41,104 nucleotides of DNA from an uncultured Sutterella sp. GTDB lineage: Bacteria > Pseudomonadota > Gammaproteobacteria > Burkholderiales > Burkholderiaceae_F. This document shows positions 7,730 through 15,426 of this stretch, piece after piece; positions within the stretch are counted from its first letter, which is position 1, and every line of letters starts with the position of its first letter. Both the position numbers and the translations under genes were made by a program. The stretch covers positions 1-41,104 of the forward strand of contig CASDQM010000053.1 in the NCBI GenBank assembly GCA_949282745.1, in the 5' to 3' direction. The notes below the pieces were generated by a model. That model ran no database searches. It was not told the DNA's origin and was given only the letters and a program-made list of their open reading frames with translations.

Positions 7730-8929
7730 GTGCAGCCCTTGAGTACCTTCCGTTTGGCGCTGGCGAACCTGGCGCAGAAACCTTTCCGAACGTTTTCGCT
7801 CTCCCTCATCGTCGCGATCTTCACCTTCATGCTCTATGCGGGCGCGATGGTGTCGGCGAACCTCAACGCGGGGATTCAGTCGCTTTCCGCCCGCATGGGG
7901 GCGGACCTTCTCGTCGTCCCTCAGGGCGAAGGCAAGAAGATCGAAAGCGTTCTTCTTCGCGCGAACCCCTCGACCTTCTATCTCGACGCCGGGATGCTCG
8001 ACGTCGTGCGCAAGGTTCCGGGCGTCGCCCAGGCTTCGGGCCAGCTTTTCATTTCTTCGCTTGACGCGCAGTGCTGCACGGTCAAGGTGCAGCTGATCGG
8101 GATCGACCAGGAAAGCGACTTCGTCGTCGCGCCCTGGCTTCGCACACAGGTCGAGCGCCCCTTGGTCGGCAACGAAGTGATCGTGGGCGACTACATCTTC
8201 GGGCAGATCGGCTCGAAGATTAAGTTCTACGACCAGGAATTCACCATCGTAGGCCGACTCGAGCCCACCGGGATGGGCTTTGACTCGTCCGTCTTCATGA
8301 CGATGGACGCCGCGCGCCGCATCGCGCGCATCGCGTCTCCGGAAAAGGCCGACGAAATCGACCGCTCCTACAGCGCCGTGCTCGTGCGCGTGAAGCCCGG
8401 GGTCGACCCGATCTCGATTTCGGACGGCATGCTCGATCAGCTGGGTCTCGGCGCCAACGTCAACTTCGTCTTCGCCTCGAACATGATGTCCGACACGAGC
8501 GCGAAGCTGCAGCGCATCACGGGCGACCTCTACGGCGCGGCGGCGGGCTTCTGGTGCGTCGCGGCGATCGTGATGTTCATCGTCTTCTTCTTCGCCTTCA
8601 ACGAGCGTCAGAAGGAATTCGCGACGCTTCGCGCCCTCGGCGCCCCGAAGTCGAAGGTGATTTCGCTCGTTCTCACCGAGTCGACCATGATGAGCCTCAT
8701 CGGATCAGTCTTCGGGATCGGATTCGGGGCGCTGGTCGTGACGCTCTTTGCCGACACGATCGCCGACATGATCGATCTTCCCTATCTCACGCCTTCCGCG
8801 GCGATGGTCGCGACGACGGTGCTTCTGAGCTTCGCCGCGGGGATCGTGACCTGCCCGATCGCTTCGCTGCAGACCGTCTGGCGCATCGGAAAGCGTGACA
8901 TCTACACGTCGCTCAGAGAAGGAGAATGA
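7730..8929 (+). CDS. FtsX/MacB-type ABC transporter permease
   Basis: A 399-residue permease with one N-terminal membrane helix, a large extracytoplasmic domain (about residues 45-270) and three C-terminal helices, the FtsX-domain layout of LolC/MacB-class transporters that act on the outer leaflet or periplasm rather than import solutes. The periplasmic domain holds a Cys pair (DAQCCTVKVQ). The GTG at 7730 is chosen because GAGGAG lies 5-6 nt upstream; a longer frame from 7679 would read through the hairpin. The stop overlaps the ATPase start by 4 nt (ATGA), so the two are translationally coupled. Confidence 0.85.
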   Translation: MQPLSTFRLALANLAQKPFRTFSLSLIVAIFTFMLYAGAMVSANLNAGIQSLSARMGADLLVVPQGEGKKIESVLLRANPSTFYLDAGMLDVVRKVPGVAQASGQLFISSLDAQCCTVKVQLIGIDQESDFVVAPWLRTQVERPLVGNEVIVGDYIFGQIGSKIKFYDQEFTIVGRLEPTGMGFDSSVFMTMDAARRIARIASPEKADEIDRSYSAVLVRVKPGVDPISISDGMLDQLGLGANVNFVFASNMMSDTSAKLQRITGDLYGAAAGFWCVAAIVMFIVFFFAFNERQKEFATLRALGAPKSKVISLVLTESTMMSLIGSVFGIGFGALVVTLFADTIADMIDLPYLTPSAAMVATTVLLSFAAGIVTCPIASLQTVWRIGKRDIYTSLREGE

Positions 8930-9603
8930 CCGTGATCGAACTCAAAACCGTTGGAAAACGCTACGAGCGCGGCGGCCGTCCCTTCTGGGCGCTGCGCAAC
9001 GCCTCGCTCACCGTGGCTCCGGGCGAATTCGTGACGCTCTTCGGGCGTTCGGGCTCGGGGAAGTCGACGCTTCTCAACATCCTCGTGGGGCTTTTGAAGC
9101 CCACCGAAGGCGACGTCCTCTTTGACGGGAAGTCGATTCTCGGAAAGGCCGACGCCGAAATGTCGGCGATCCGCAACAGCATGATCGGCTATGTGCCGCA
9201 GGGGGCGGGGATTCTCTCGACCCTCACGGTCCTCGACAACGTCCGTCTTCCCTGGTACCTCTCGGCGCGCGGCGCCGAACCCGAGGGAAGGGCGCGGGAG
9301 CTTCTCGAAACCTTTGGGCTCGGAGACCTGGGCTCCCAGTATCCGTCCGCGCTCTCGGGCGGTGAACTGCGCCGCGTCGCGATCGCGCGCGCCCTCATGT
9401 GTTCGCCCCGCGTGATCGTCGCGGACGAACCGACGTCGAGCCTTGACAAGGCGTCCGCCGCGAACGTCGTGCGGGTGCTTCGCGAACTCGCCGACAAGGG
9501 AACCGCCGTCCTCATGGTGACGCACGACGAATCGAGCTTCGCGCTCACCGACCGCTTCTATGAAATGGAGGCAGGGTGTCTTTCGGAGCGTCCGAAGGCT
9601 TAA
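8926..9603 (+). CDS. ABC ATPase of LolD/MacB class, partner of the FtsX-type permease
   Basis: A 225-residue ATPase with Walker A GRSGSGKST (near residue 38), signature LSGGELRR, Walker B VIVADEPTS and the switch His in MVTHDE. This is the short LolD/MacB/FtsE type that powers mechanotransmission by FtsX-fold permeases. The start overlaps the permease stop. Together with the upstream permease and the two exported thiol/sulfur proteins around them, it resembles the ABC and thioredoxin part of the Campylobacter P19 iron-uptake locus, but no P19 or FTR1 gene is present here. Confidence 0.88.
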   Translation: MTVIELKTVGKRYERGGRPFWALRNASLTVAPGEFVTLFGRSGSGKSTLLNILVGLLKPTEGDVLFDGKSILGKADAEMSAIRNSMIGYVPQGAGILSTLTVLDNVRLPWYLSARGAEPEGRARELLETFGLGDLGSQYPSALSGGELRRVAIARALMCSPRVIVADEPTSSLDKASAANVVRVLRELADKGTAVLMVTHDESSFALTDRFYEMEAGCLSERPKA

Positions 9604-9655
9604 GCCCGAACAAACATTTGCGCGCTAGGATGCGCACAACGCAACAAACCATTCG

Positions 9656-9673
9656 CGACGGGGTGTCCCGTCG
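9656..9673 (+). other. Hairpin in the leader of the thioredoxin gene
   Basis: CGACGGG (9656-9662), loop GTGT, CCCGTCG (9667-9673), directly before the AAAGGGAG ribosome binding site. Perfect 7-bp stem. Confidence 0.5.
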
Positions 9674-9688
9674 AAAGGGAGAAAAACA

Positions 9689-10081
9689 ATGCTTCGTCGT
9701 CAAATCCTGACGCTCGCCGTTTCGGCGCTCGCTCTCGGTTCCCTCGCCTTCGGGGTGCAGGCGCAAGAAGTCGCCAAGGACCCGTTCCCTGTGAAGGGCA
9801 AGGTCACCGTCGCCGACTTCGGCGCCAAGTGGTGCGCGGGCTGCCCGGAAATGGAAAAGATCATGATCGAACTCCAGAAGGAATACGGTGACCGCGCCGC
9901 TTTCGTCGTGGTCGACATCGACAAGTATCAGGGCATCGAAAACAAGTACCTGATCGAACAGCTCCCCTCGCAGATGTTCTTCGACGCTCAGGGCGAACCG
10001 ATTTGGATCCACACGGGTTCGCTCACGAAGGAAGAGCTTCGCGAACGAGTCGACATTCTTCTCGCCGGCCCGCAGAAGTAA
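9689..10081 (+). CDS. Exported thioredoxin-fold protein
   Basis: A 130-residue protein with a signal peptide (ALALGSLAFGVQA) and a thioredoxin domain. The active site is WCAGC in FGAKWCAGCPEMEKIM, and the cis-Pro loop is QLPSQMFFD. The long Glu-Met-Glu stretch after the CxxC is of the DsbD-gamma/thioredoxin type rather than DsbA, suggesting a periplasmic reductant or thiol carrier. It follows the ABC ATPase by 85 nt, with a hairpin in the gap and its own strong ribosome binding site, and is followed by a clear terminator. It closes the rhodanese-ABC locus. Confidence 0.85.
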   Translation: MLRRQILTLAVSALALGSLAFGVQAQEVAKDPFPVKGKVTVADFGAKWCAGCPEMEKIMIELQKEYGDRAAFVVVDIDKYQGIENKYLIEQLPSQMFFDAQGEPIWIHTGSLTKEELRERVDILLAGPQK

Positions 10082-10098
10082 GCTTCCGCGCCGCAATG

Positions 10099-10134
10099 AG
10101 GGGACACTCTGCGAAAGGGCGTCCCCTTTTTCTT
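10099..10134 (+). terminator. Intrinsic terminator after the thioredoxin gene
   Basis: AGGGGAC (10099-10105) pairs with GTCCCCT (10121-10127), followed by TTTTCTTTTTT. Confidence 0.85.
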
Positions 10135-10156
10135 TTTTCTTTTCTACAACGCCGAC

Positions 10157-11056
10157 ATGATCGACCGCTTCGCCACCGCACGCGCCTTCGTCGCCGTCGC
10201 CCGCACGCTCAACTTCACCCGGGCGGCCGAAGTTCTCGGCCTCTCCGTGGGACAGCTCTCGCGCCTCATCGCGGGCTTCGAAGAGGAGACCGGACGTCGC
10301 CTTCTGCATCGCACCACGCGGCGGGTGTCGCTCACGACCGAGGGACGCGCCATGCTCTCGCGCGTGGAGGCGCTTCTCGCCGAAGCCGACGCAATCTTCT
10401 CGAAGGACGCCATGCCGACGGGAGAACTGCGCGTTGCCGCCTCGGTACCTTTTTTCGACATGGGGATCACGGCGATCGTCTCCGACTTTCTCGCCGAGAA
10501 TCCTGGCGTGAAGATCCGCTATGAGCAGACGGCCGAGCCCCTCGACCTCGTGCGGCGAGCCGTCGACGTAGGTTTCCAGGAAGGCGCGGATCCGGCGGAA
10601 GGCTACATCGCCAAGCCCCTCGGACAAATCGAAAGCTGGCTCTGCGCCTCGCCCGACTATCTGGCGCAACGGGGCGTGCCCGAAAGCCTGGACGACCTCG
10701 CGGATCATCGGCTCGTGAGCCTCACGGGCTGCCGCGGCGCGTGGCATTTCGTGGGGGCGAACGACCCGGATAAGCGCGTCGACCTGCCGGTCTCTCCCGT
10801 CTTCGCCGCGAATTTTTCAAGCGTCATGCTCTCCGTCTGCCTTGCGGGAGGCGGAATCGCCTTTCAGCCCGTTGGCGCGACGATCGATCACGTCCGGGCC
10901 GGCCGCCTTCGCGTGGTGCTTCCCGAATGGCGGGGCGTCCCGCACGTCATGAACGCGATCGTCGCCGACCGCCTCAACCTCTCGCCCCTTGTGCGGCGCT
11001 TTCTCGACTACGTCGCTGCGCGCCTGTCCGAGGGCGGCAAGGAAGGCGCGGCGTAA
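10157..11056 (+). CDS. LysR-family transcriptional regulator
   Basis: A 299-residue regulator with an N-terminal winged helix-turn-helix (ARTLNFTRAAEVLGLSVGQLSRLIAGFEEETG, about residues 14-45) and a LysR substrate-binding domain from about residue 88. It belongs to the CrgA/DsdC-like group common in proteobacteria, where the regulator usually controls an adjacent or divergent gene. Here the neighbour on the same strand is an arginase-family enzyme 91 nt downstream, which may be its target. The start follows a T-rich tract with no clear ribosome binding site. Confidence 0.88.
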   Translation: MIDRFATARAFVAVARTLNFTRAAEVLGLSVGQLSRLIAGFEEETGRRLLHRTTRRVSLTTEGRAMLSRVEALLAEADAIFSKDAMPTGELRVAASVPFFDMGITAIVSDFLAENPGVKIRYEQTAEPLDLVRRAVDVGFQEGADPAEGYIAKPLGQIESWLCASPDYLAQRGVPESLDDLADHRLVSLTGCRGAWHFVGANDPDKRVDLPVSPVFAANFSSVMLSVCLAGGGIAFQPVGATIDHVRAGRLRVVLPEWRGVPHVMNAIVADRLNLSPLVRRFLDYVAARLSEGGKEGAA

Positions 11057-11147
11057 GGACCGGAAAAGGTGTTTTTCCTCCGCCGCAACAATCGGTCGAA
11101 TAGGCTTCTCTAGACTGAATTCACCACAGTCTTGAGGAGATTTCGTC

Positions 11148-12023
11148 ATGAAAACCCTTCGCCTGATCTACCCGCAGTGGCAGGGCGGCATCATTTCGCA
11201 CTTCGTTCCCGAATGCACGCCGGAGGAGGCGACTCTCGGCTACAGCCTCGGCGCACAACTCCTCGACGTTCTTGCGCCGAAACCCTCGGATCAGCCTTCG
11301 GCGGTCGTGCCCGTCTCGATGCGGTTGGAAAAGGAGCGCCCCGTGAAGCACGGCGTTTCGGACTTCGACGCGATCGCCGAGCAGACGCGCGCGGCGCTCG
11401 CCATTCTCGAAAGCGAAGCGCCCGACCGCGTCGTGACGCTCGGGGGCGAGTGCAGCGTGAGCGTGCCCGTCTTTACGTACCTTGCGAAGAAGTACGGCGA
11501 AAAGACCGCCGTCCTCTGGATCGACGCGCATCCCGACCTCAATCGCCCGGGCGACGACTACACGGGCTACCACGCCATGGCGCTCGCCGCCTGTTTGGGC
11601 GAGGCGGGCGAAGAAATCGGTTCGTGGTTCCCAGCAACGATCGACAAGTCCCGAGCCTTCATCGCGGGACTTCGCGAATGGGATCCTCAGGGCGGCACGT
11701 CCGCGCGTCAGAAGGCGCTCGGCATTCCCCACGCTTCGCCCGAAGCGCTTCGCGAGACGAGCGCGCCGGTTCTGGAGTGGCTCGAGAGCGTTGGCGCCGA
11801 AAATGTAGTTGTGCATCTCGACCTCGACGTGCTCGATCCCAAGGAAATCATCCCCGCCGTGGGCGTCGTCGAAGGCGGCATGAAGACGGACGAAGTCGTG
11901 CGGTTGCTCTGCGACGTCGCCGGCGTCTGCGACATCGTCGGCCTCACCGTGGCCGAACACATGCCGAGAACGGCGATTCAGCTGCGCCGGATGCTCGCGC
12001 GTCTTCCGCTCGTCGCGGGCTGA
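11148..12023 (+). CDS. Arginase/agmatinase-family (ureohydrolase-fold) hydrolase
   Basis: A 291-residue ureohydrolase-fold protein. Metal-site motifs are IDAHPDLN (about residues 125-132, the DAHxD motif) and LDLDVLDP (the DxDxxDP motif). The first motif, usually GGDHS, reads GGECS (residues 99-103), so the His ligand of the first manganese is replaced by Cys. Such variants occur among poorly characterised arginase-family members, so the substrate (arginine, agmatine, guanidino acid or a formimino compound) is open. GAGGAGA precedes the ATG. It may be controlled by the LysR regulator upstream. Confidence 0.82.
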   Translation: MKTLRLIYPQWQGGIISHFVPECTPEEATLGYSLGAQLLDVLAPKPSDQPSAVVPVSMRLEKERPVKHGVSDFDAIAEQTRAALAILESEAPDRVVTLGGECSVSVPVFTYLAKKYGEKTAVLWIDAHPDLNRPGDDYTGYHAMALAACLGEAGEEIGSWFPATIDKSRAFIAGLREWDPQGGTSARQKALGIPHASPEALRETSAPVLEWLESVGAENVVVHLDLDVLDPKEIIPAVGVVEGGMKTDEVVRLLCDVAGVCDIVGLTVAEHMPRTAIQLRRMLARLPLVAG

Positions 12024-12084
12024 CGTTGAAAATCGCGGGGAGGGCGGGCGTCGGGCGATTCTTTTCGAGTGTCCCGCGGCGATA

Positions 12085-12122
12085 GTGAAAAACTTTCACC
12101 GATGCGGGGAAAACTGTATAGA
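12085..12122 (+). promoter_or_regulatory. pyrH promoter with a dyad over the -35 box
   Basis: TTTCAC (12094-12099) and TATAGA (12117-12122) are separated by 17 nt, a good sigma70-type promoter. The -35 box is the right arm of a perfect dyad GTGAAA-N3-TTTCAC (12085-12099), so a regulator could act there. Confidence 0.5.
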
Positions 12123-12175
12123 ATGCGCAGGAGCCTTTTCGGGACACGGATCCCAACTTTGGAGATTTTTTGCAA

Positions 12176-12898
12176 ATGACGCAGTCTACCCCCGCTTACA
12201 AGCGAATTCTGTTGAAACTTTCCGGTGAAGCCCTGATGGGTGAAGACCAGTTCGGCATCAACCGCAAGGTCCTTCAGCAGACGGTGGAAGAAATCAAGTC
12301 GATCGTGGAAATCGGCGTGGAAGTGGGGATCGTCGTGGGCGGCGGCAACATCTTCCGCGGCGTCGCGCTCGGCGCGACTGGCATGGACCGCGCCACGGGC
12401 GACTACATGGGGATGCTCGCCACGGTGATGAACGCCATGGCCCTTGCGGACTGCTGCCGTAACAACGGTCTTGACGCCCGCGTGCAGTCGGCTCTGCACA
12501 TGGAGCAGGTGGCCGAACCCTACATCCGCGGCAAGGCCCTTCGTCATCTCCGCCTCGGCCGCGTGGTGATCTTCGCCGCCGGTACCGGCAACCCCTTCAT
12601 GACGACCGACACGACGGCCGCCCTTCGCGGCGCCGAAATCGGCGCGGAAGTCGTTCTGAAGGCGACCAAGGTCGACGGCATCTACACGGCCGATCCGAAG
12701 CTTCATCCCGAAGCGACGATGTTTGACGAACTTACGTTCGACCAGGCCCTTCGCGCGAACCTCAAGGTGATGGACGCCACGGCCTTTGCGCTCTGCCGCG
12801 AACAGCACCTCCCGATCAAGGTCTTCAACATGACGAAGCACGGCGCCCTGAAGCGCGTCGTCCTCGGCGAAAAGGAAGGCACGCTCGTTCACAGCTGA
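12176..12898 (+). CDS. pyrH: Uridylate kinase (UMP kinase)
   Basis: A 240-residue hexameric UMP kinase of the amino acid kinase fold, making UDP from UMP in pyrimidine nucleotide synthesis. Hallmarks are [12 protein letters not shown] at the N-terminus, the GGGNIFRG phosphate-binding loop, [15 protein letters not shown], and [22 protein letters not shown] near the middle. The ATG at 12176 is chosen with GGAG 11 nt upstream. A TTG at 12170, 5 nt from the same GGAG, would add two residues and is possible. A terminator follows, so it is separated from frr, which is its usual neighbour. Confidence 0.97.
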   Translation: MTQSTPAYKRILLKLSGEALMGEDQFGINRKVLQQTVEEIKSIVEIGVEVGIVVGGGNIFRGVALGATGMDRATGDYMGMLATVMNAMALADCCRNNGLDARVQSALHMEQVAEPYIRGKALRHLRLGRVVIFAAGTGNPFMTTDTTAALRGAEIGAEVVLKATKVDGIYTADPKLHPEATMFDELTFDQALRANLKVMDATAFALCREQHLPIKVFNMTKHGALKRVVLGEKEGTLVHS

Positions 12899-12927
12899 CC
12901 GGCCTTACACGGTAAAAACCCGTGCAG

Positions 12928-12961
12928 AAACCGCCCTTGCGTCGACCGCGGGGCGGTTTTC
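12928..12961 (+). terminator. Intrinsic terminator after pyrH
   Basis: AAACCGCCC (12928-12936) pairs with GGGCGGTTT (12951-12959), followed by T. The T-tract is short. Confidence 0.7.
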
Positions 12962-12983
12962 GTGTAGTATTGGTGATCCTTTG

Positions 12984-13016
12984 AGGCAAAGCCCCTCTCT
13001 TTCGGGCGTTTTGCCT
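12984..13016 (+). other. Long hairpin in the frr leader
   Basis: AGGCAAAGCCC (12984-12994) pairs with GGGC (13004-13007) and TTTGCCT (13010-13016), giving 11 bp with a 2-nt bulge. No T-tract follows. TAGTAT at 12965-12970 may be the -10 box of this transcript. It is either a leader element of frr or a second termination structure. Confidence 0.4.
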
Positions 13017-13084
13017 ATTCGTCGGCACTCGGGGAGGGTCCCGGGTGCGATAAACTTAAAGAAGTACAGTTTTGGAGTTTCGAC

Positions 13085-13645
13085 ATGTCCGTTTCTGAAA
13101 TCATTGCTCAGACCGAACACAAGATGAAGGCGACGGTGGAGCACACCCGCGAAGAGTTCGTGAAGATCCGTACGGGCCGCGCCTCGACGGGCCTGCTCGA
13201 TCAGATCAAGGTGGACTATTACGGCTGCCCGACGCCGCTCAATCAGGTGGCCCAGGTGGGCGTCGGCGACGCCCGCACGCTGACGGTCCAGCCCTGGGAA
13301 AAGAACATGGTCAAGGTCGTGGAAAAGGCGATTCGCGATTCCGACCTCGGCCTCAACCCGGCCACGTCGGGCGACGTGATCCGCGTTCCGCTGCCCCCGC
13401 TCACCGAAGAACGCCGTCGTGAGCTTTCGAAGGTCGTCCGCGGCATGGGCGAAGACAGCAAGGTCGCCATCCGCAATCTGCGCCGCGACGCCAATACGCA
13501 CGTCGAACGCCTCACGAAGGACAAGGAAATCTCCGAAGACGACGAACGTCGTGCCGAGACCGAAGTCCAGAAGCTCACCGACAAGTACGTCGCTGAAATC
13601 GACAAGGTCGTTGCGGAAAAGGAAAAGGAAATCATGACGGTCTAA
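13085..13645 (+). CDS. frr: Ribosome recycling factor
   Basis: A 186-residue protein that, with EF-G, splits post-termination ribosomes. Length and sequence are typical: [22 protein letters not shown] near the N-terminus, and the conserved block [15 protein letters not shown]...[13 protein letters not shown] in the helical domain, then a coiled-coil C-terminal helix. TTTTGGAG precedes the ATG by about 10 nt. It lies between pyrH and uppS, the classical order in many bacteria, but each gene here has its own terminator or promoter. Confidence 0.97.
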   Translation: MSVSEIIAQTEHKMKATVEHTREEFVKIRTGRASTGLLDQIKVDYYGCPTPLNQVAQVGVGDARTLTVQPWEKNMVKVVEKAIRDSDLGLNPATSGDVIRVPLPPLTEERRRELSKVVRGMGEDSKVAIRNLRRDANTHVERLTKDKEISEDDERRAETEVQKLTDKYVAEIDKVVAEKEKEIMTV

Positions 13646-13670
13646 GACCGCAGGATTTCGGTTTTCCGAA

Positions 13671-13708
13671 AGAGGCGCGAGTCGGCGTTGGCCCCGCGCC
13701 TCTTCTCG
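13671..13708 (+). terminator. Intrinsic terminator after frr
   Basis: AGAGGCGCG (13671-13679) pairs exactly with CGCGCCTCT (13695-13703), followed by a pyrimidine-rich TCTCGTTTC tail. Confidence 0.65.
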
Positions 13709-13781
13709 TTTCAGCTCTCCCGCGTCTATTTTCTTTTGTTGCCGAAAGGCTCTTCGGCAAAGACCGCTAACAAGTGTGCGG

Positions 13782-13809
13782 TTCAGTCGGCGCTCGGCTT
13801 TTCTATACT
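13782..13809 (+). promoter_or_regulatory. Probable uppS promoter
   Basis: TATACT at 13804-13809 is a near-consensus -10 box. TTCAGT at 13782-13787 lies 16 nt upstream as a weak -35 box. The start codon is 33 nt further on. Confidence 0.5.
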
Positions 13810-13842
13810 TACTCCTCCGAAACCATCCGAGGGATTCTCTTC

Positions 13843-14559
13843 ATGTCCAACACTTCGACGCCGCGTCACGTCGCCATCATCATGGACGGCAACGGACGGT
13901 GGGCCAAAAAGCGTTTTCTGCCCCGCGCCGAAGGGCACCGTCAGGGCGTCAAGGCCTTGGAGAAGGTCGTCCGCCGCGCGGGCGAACTGGGTCTTTCCGC
14001 GCTTACGGTCTTCGCCTTCTCGTCGGAAAACTGGCGCCGTCCCAAGGCGGAAGTCGACATGCTCATGAAGCTCTTCGCCAGGGGGCTCAAGGACTGGGCG
14101 GATCCGCTCTCGGAAAAGGGCGTGCGCCTTCGCGTGATCGGCGACCGTTCTGCCTTTCCGGAGGAAGTACGCGAGTCGATTGCGCTTTGCGAAGCCAAAA
14201 CCGCGGGCGGCAAGGGCATGGTTCTTTCGATCGCCGCCAACTACGGCGGCCGCTGGGACCTCGTGCAGGCGGCGCAGCGCGCGGCCGAAGAGGGCGATCT
14301 CTCGGCGACGGGGATTGAAAAGCATCTCACGCTCGCCGACCTTCCGGAAGTGGATCTTCTCATCCGCACGGGCGGAGAGCAGCGCATCTCGAACTTCCTT
14401 CTCTGGCAGTCGGCCTACGCGGAACTCTATTTTGACAAGGCCCTCTGGCCCGACTACGACGAAGCGCATCTCGACGCCGCGATCGACTGGTTTCACGGGC
14501 GAGAACGCCGTTTCGGCATGACTTCCGAACAGATCCGCGAAGGAGCGACCGGACTCTGA
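13843..14559 (+). CDS. uppS: Undecaprenyl diphosphate synthase (cis-prenyltransferase)
   Basis: A 238-residue enzyme that extends farnesyl diphosphate with isopentenyl diphosphate to C55, the lipid carrier for peptidoglycan and other envelope polymers. The family signature HVAIIMDGNGRWAKKR (residues about 8-23) holds the catalytic Asp of MDGNGRWA. TVFAFSSENWRRP and the C-terminal RTGGEQRISNFLLWQSAYAEL and FWPDY-like WPDYDEAHL motifs are all present. The ATG follows GAGGGA. The usual next genes cdsA and dxr are absent; the gene ends convergently against a Doc-type toxin gene 19 nt away. Confidence 0.96.
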   Translation: MSNTSTPRHVAIIMDGNGRWAKKRFLPRAEGHRQGVKALEKVVRRAGELGLSALTVFAFSSENWRRPKAEVDMLMKLFARGLKDWADPLSEKGVRLRVIGDRSAFPEEVRESIALCEAKTAGGKGMVLSIAANYGGRWDLVQAAQRAAEEGDLSATGIEKHLTLADLPEVDLLIRTGGEQRISNFLLWQSAYAELYFDKALWPDYDEAHLDAAIDWFHGRERRFGMTSEQIREGATGL

Positions 14560-14578
14560 TCAATCGCCCCGAAAAATT

Positions 14579-14956
14579 TCATTTTTCTCCGAAGGCCGCA
14601 CGAAGATACTCTGCGGCCTTTTGCGCATCCATCTCTCCCGTGGCGGTACGGATCACCGTCTCCACCAGATTCTCCGGAACGGACGTCTTGACGCCGTTCA
14701 TCTTCAAAAAGGCCCAGGTGCAGTTGACGGCGGTGCGCTTGTTGGCGTCCAGAAACGCATGTCCTCTCGCGATCGCGACGCAATAGAGTGCGGCGAGCGC
14801 GAAGACGTCCGTCACGCCTTCGTAGCGCTCGTGGTTGCGAACGCGCTCGACCAGCGCCTCCACGCGAGCCGCGTCGGCGATGCCCGGCAGTCCGCCGTAG
14901 CGGCGGATGTTTTCGTCGTGGCAGACGAGAACCTGCAGTGCGGTCAAGTGTCTCAT
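14579..14956 (-). CDS. doc: Doc-type Fic-fold toxin (death-on-curing family)
   Basis: A 125-residue Fic/Doc protein. The catalytic motif HAFLDANKRTA (about residues 66-76) is the Doc version of the Fic motif HxFxx(G/A)NKR; Doc proteins phosphorylate EF-Tu to stop translation. Its ATG overlaps the stop of the upstream antitoxin by 4 nt, the standard arrangement of a Phd-Doc pair. A longer in-frame reading upstream would be an Arg-rich shadow of the antitoxin gene. No truncation or missing catalytic residue is seen, so the toxin appears active. Confidence 0.9.
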   Translation of the reverse strand: MRHLTALQVLVCHDENIRRYGGLPGIADAARVEALVERVRNHERYEGVTDVFALAALYCVAIARGHAFLDANKRTAVNCTWAFLKMNGVKTSVPENLVETVIRTATGEMDAQKAAEYLRAAFGEK

Positions 14957-15192
14957 TTGTCCACGAGCTCCTGGTTGACGTCGTCGAGTTCGTCGAAGAT
15001 CGCGTGAAACTCTTCGCGGTACTTGCAGCGGAGCAGTTTTTCGTATTCCTCCAACGAAATCAATGCGGCGACGGGCTTCCCGTCGACGGTGACGAGCAAA
15101 GGTTCGCCCTCCGGGGCGGTGACGTCGGCGACGCACTCCGCGAAATGGTCGCGGACTTCTTCAAGCGGAAGGGAAGGAAGATACGAAGACAT
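14953..15192 (-). CDS. Phd/YefM-like antitoxin of the Doc-type toxin
   Basis: A 79-residue protein. The N-terminal part resembles the Phd/YefM fold (LPLEEVRDHFAECVADV...GEPLLVTVDGKPVAALISLEEYEKLL), which binds its own operator. The acidic C-terminus (FHAIFDELDDVNQELVDK) is the kind of disordered segment that caps the Doc active site. It overlaps the toxin gene by 4 nt. A TAGAAT -10-like box lies upstream on the minus strand (complement of 15225-15230). The weak GGAG lies about 10 nt from the ATG. Confidence 0.85.
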   Translation of the reverse strand: MSSYLPSLPLEEVRDHFAECVADVTAPEGEPLLVTVDGKPVAALISLEEYEKLLRCKYREEFHAIFDELDDVNQELVDK

Positions 15193-15377
15193 CGGCAGGA
15201 AACTCCGTCACAGACGATATCCGCATTCTACAGGGCGGTCGCGAGCGAATAGAGGGATCGTTGCCGAAGAGCATCACGATTCGAAGGACGGCAATGATCG
15301 GCAGTGCAGAACATATATGCGGAAGATGAATGTGGCCGTCGGGACGCGGACTCTGTAGGAAAGAAGGTCCAAGAACG

Positions 15378-15405
15378 AAAAAGCGCCCGATCGTGCGGGC
15401 GCTTT
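15378..15405 (-). terminator. Terminator of the response-regulator gene
   Basis: AAAGCGCCCG (15380-15389) and CGGGCGCTTT (15396-15405) form a 10-bp stem. On the minus strand it is followed by TTTTTCG, about 20-45 nt after the stop codon. Confidence 0.85.
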
Positions 15406-15426
15406 CGTGCGTGGGGCCATGAAATC

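Noticed and set aside
8926-10081. Assigning the FtsX-type pair to LolCDE lipoprotein transport.
   Set aside because: Only one permease gene is present, no LolA/LolB context exists, and the flanking exported rhodanese, DUF4418 and thioredoxin genes point elsewhere.
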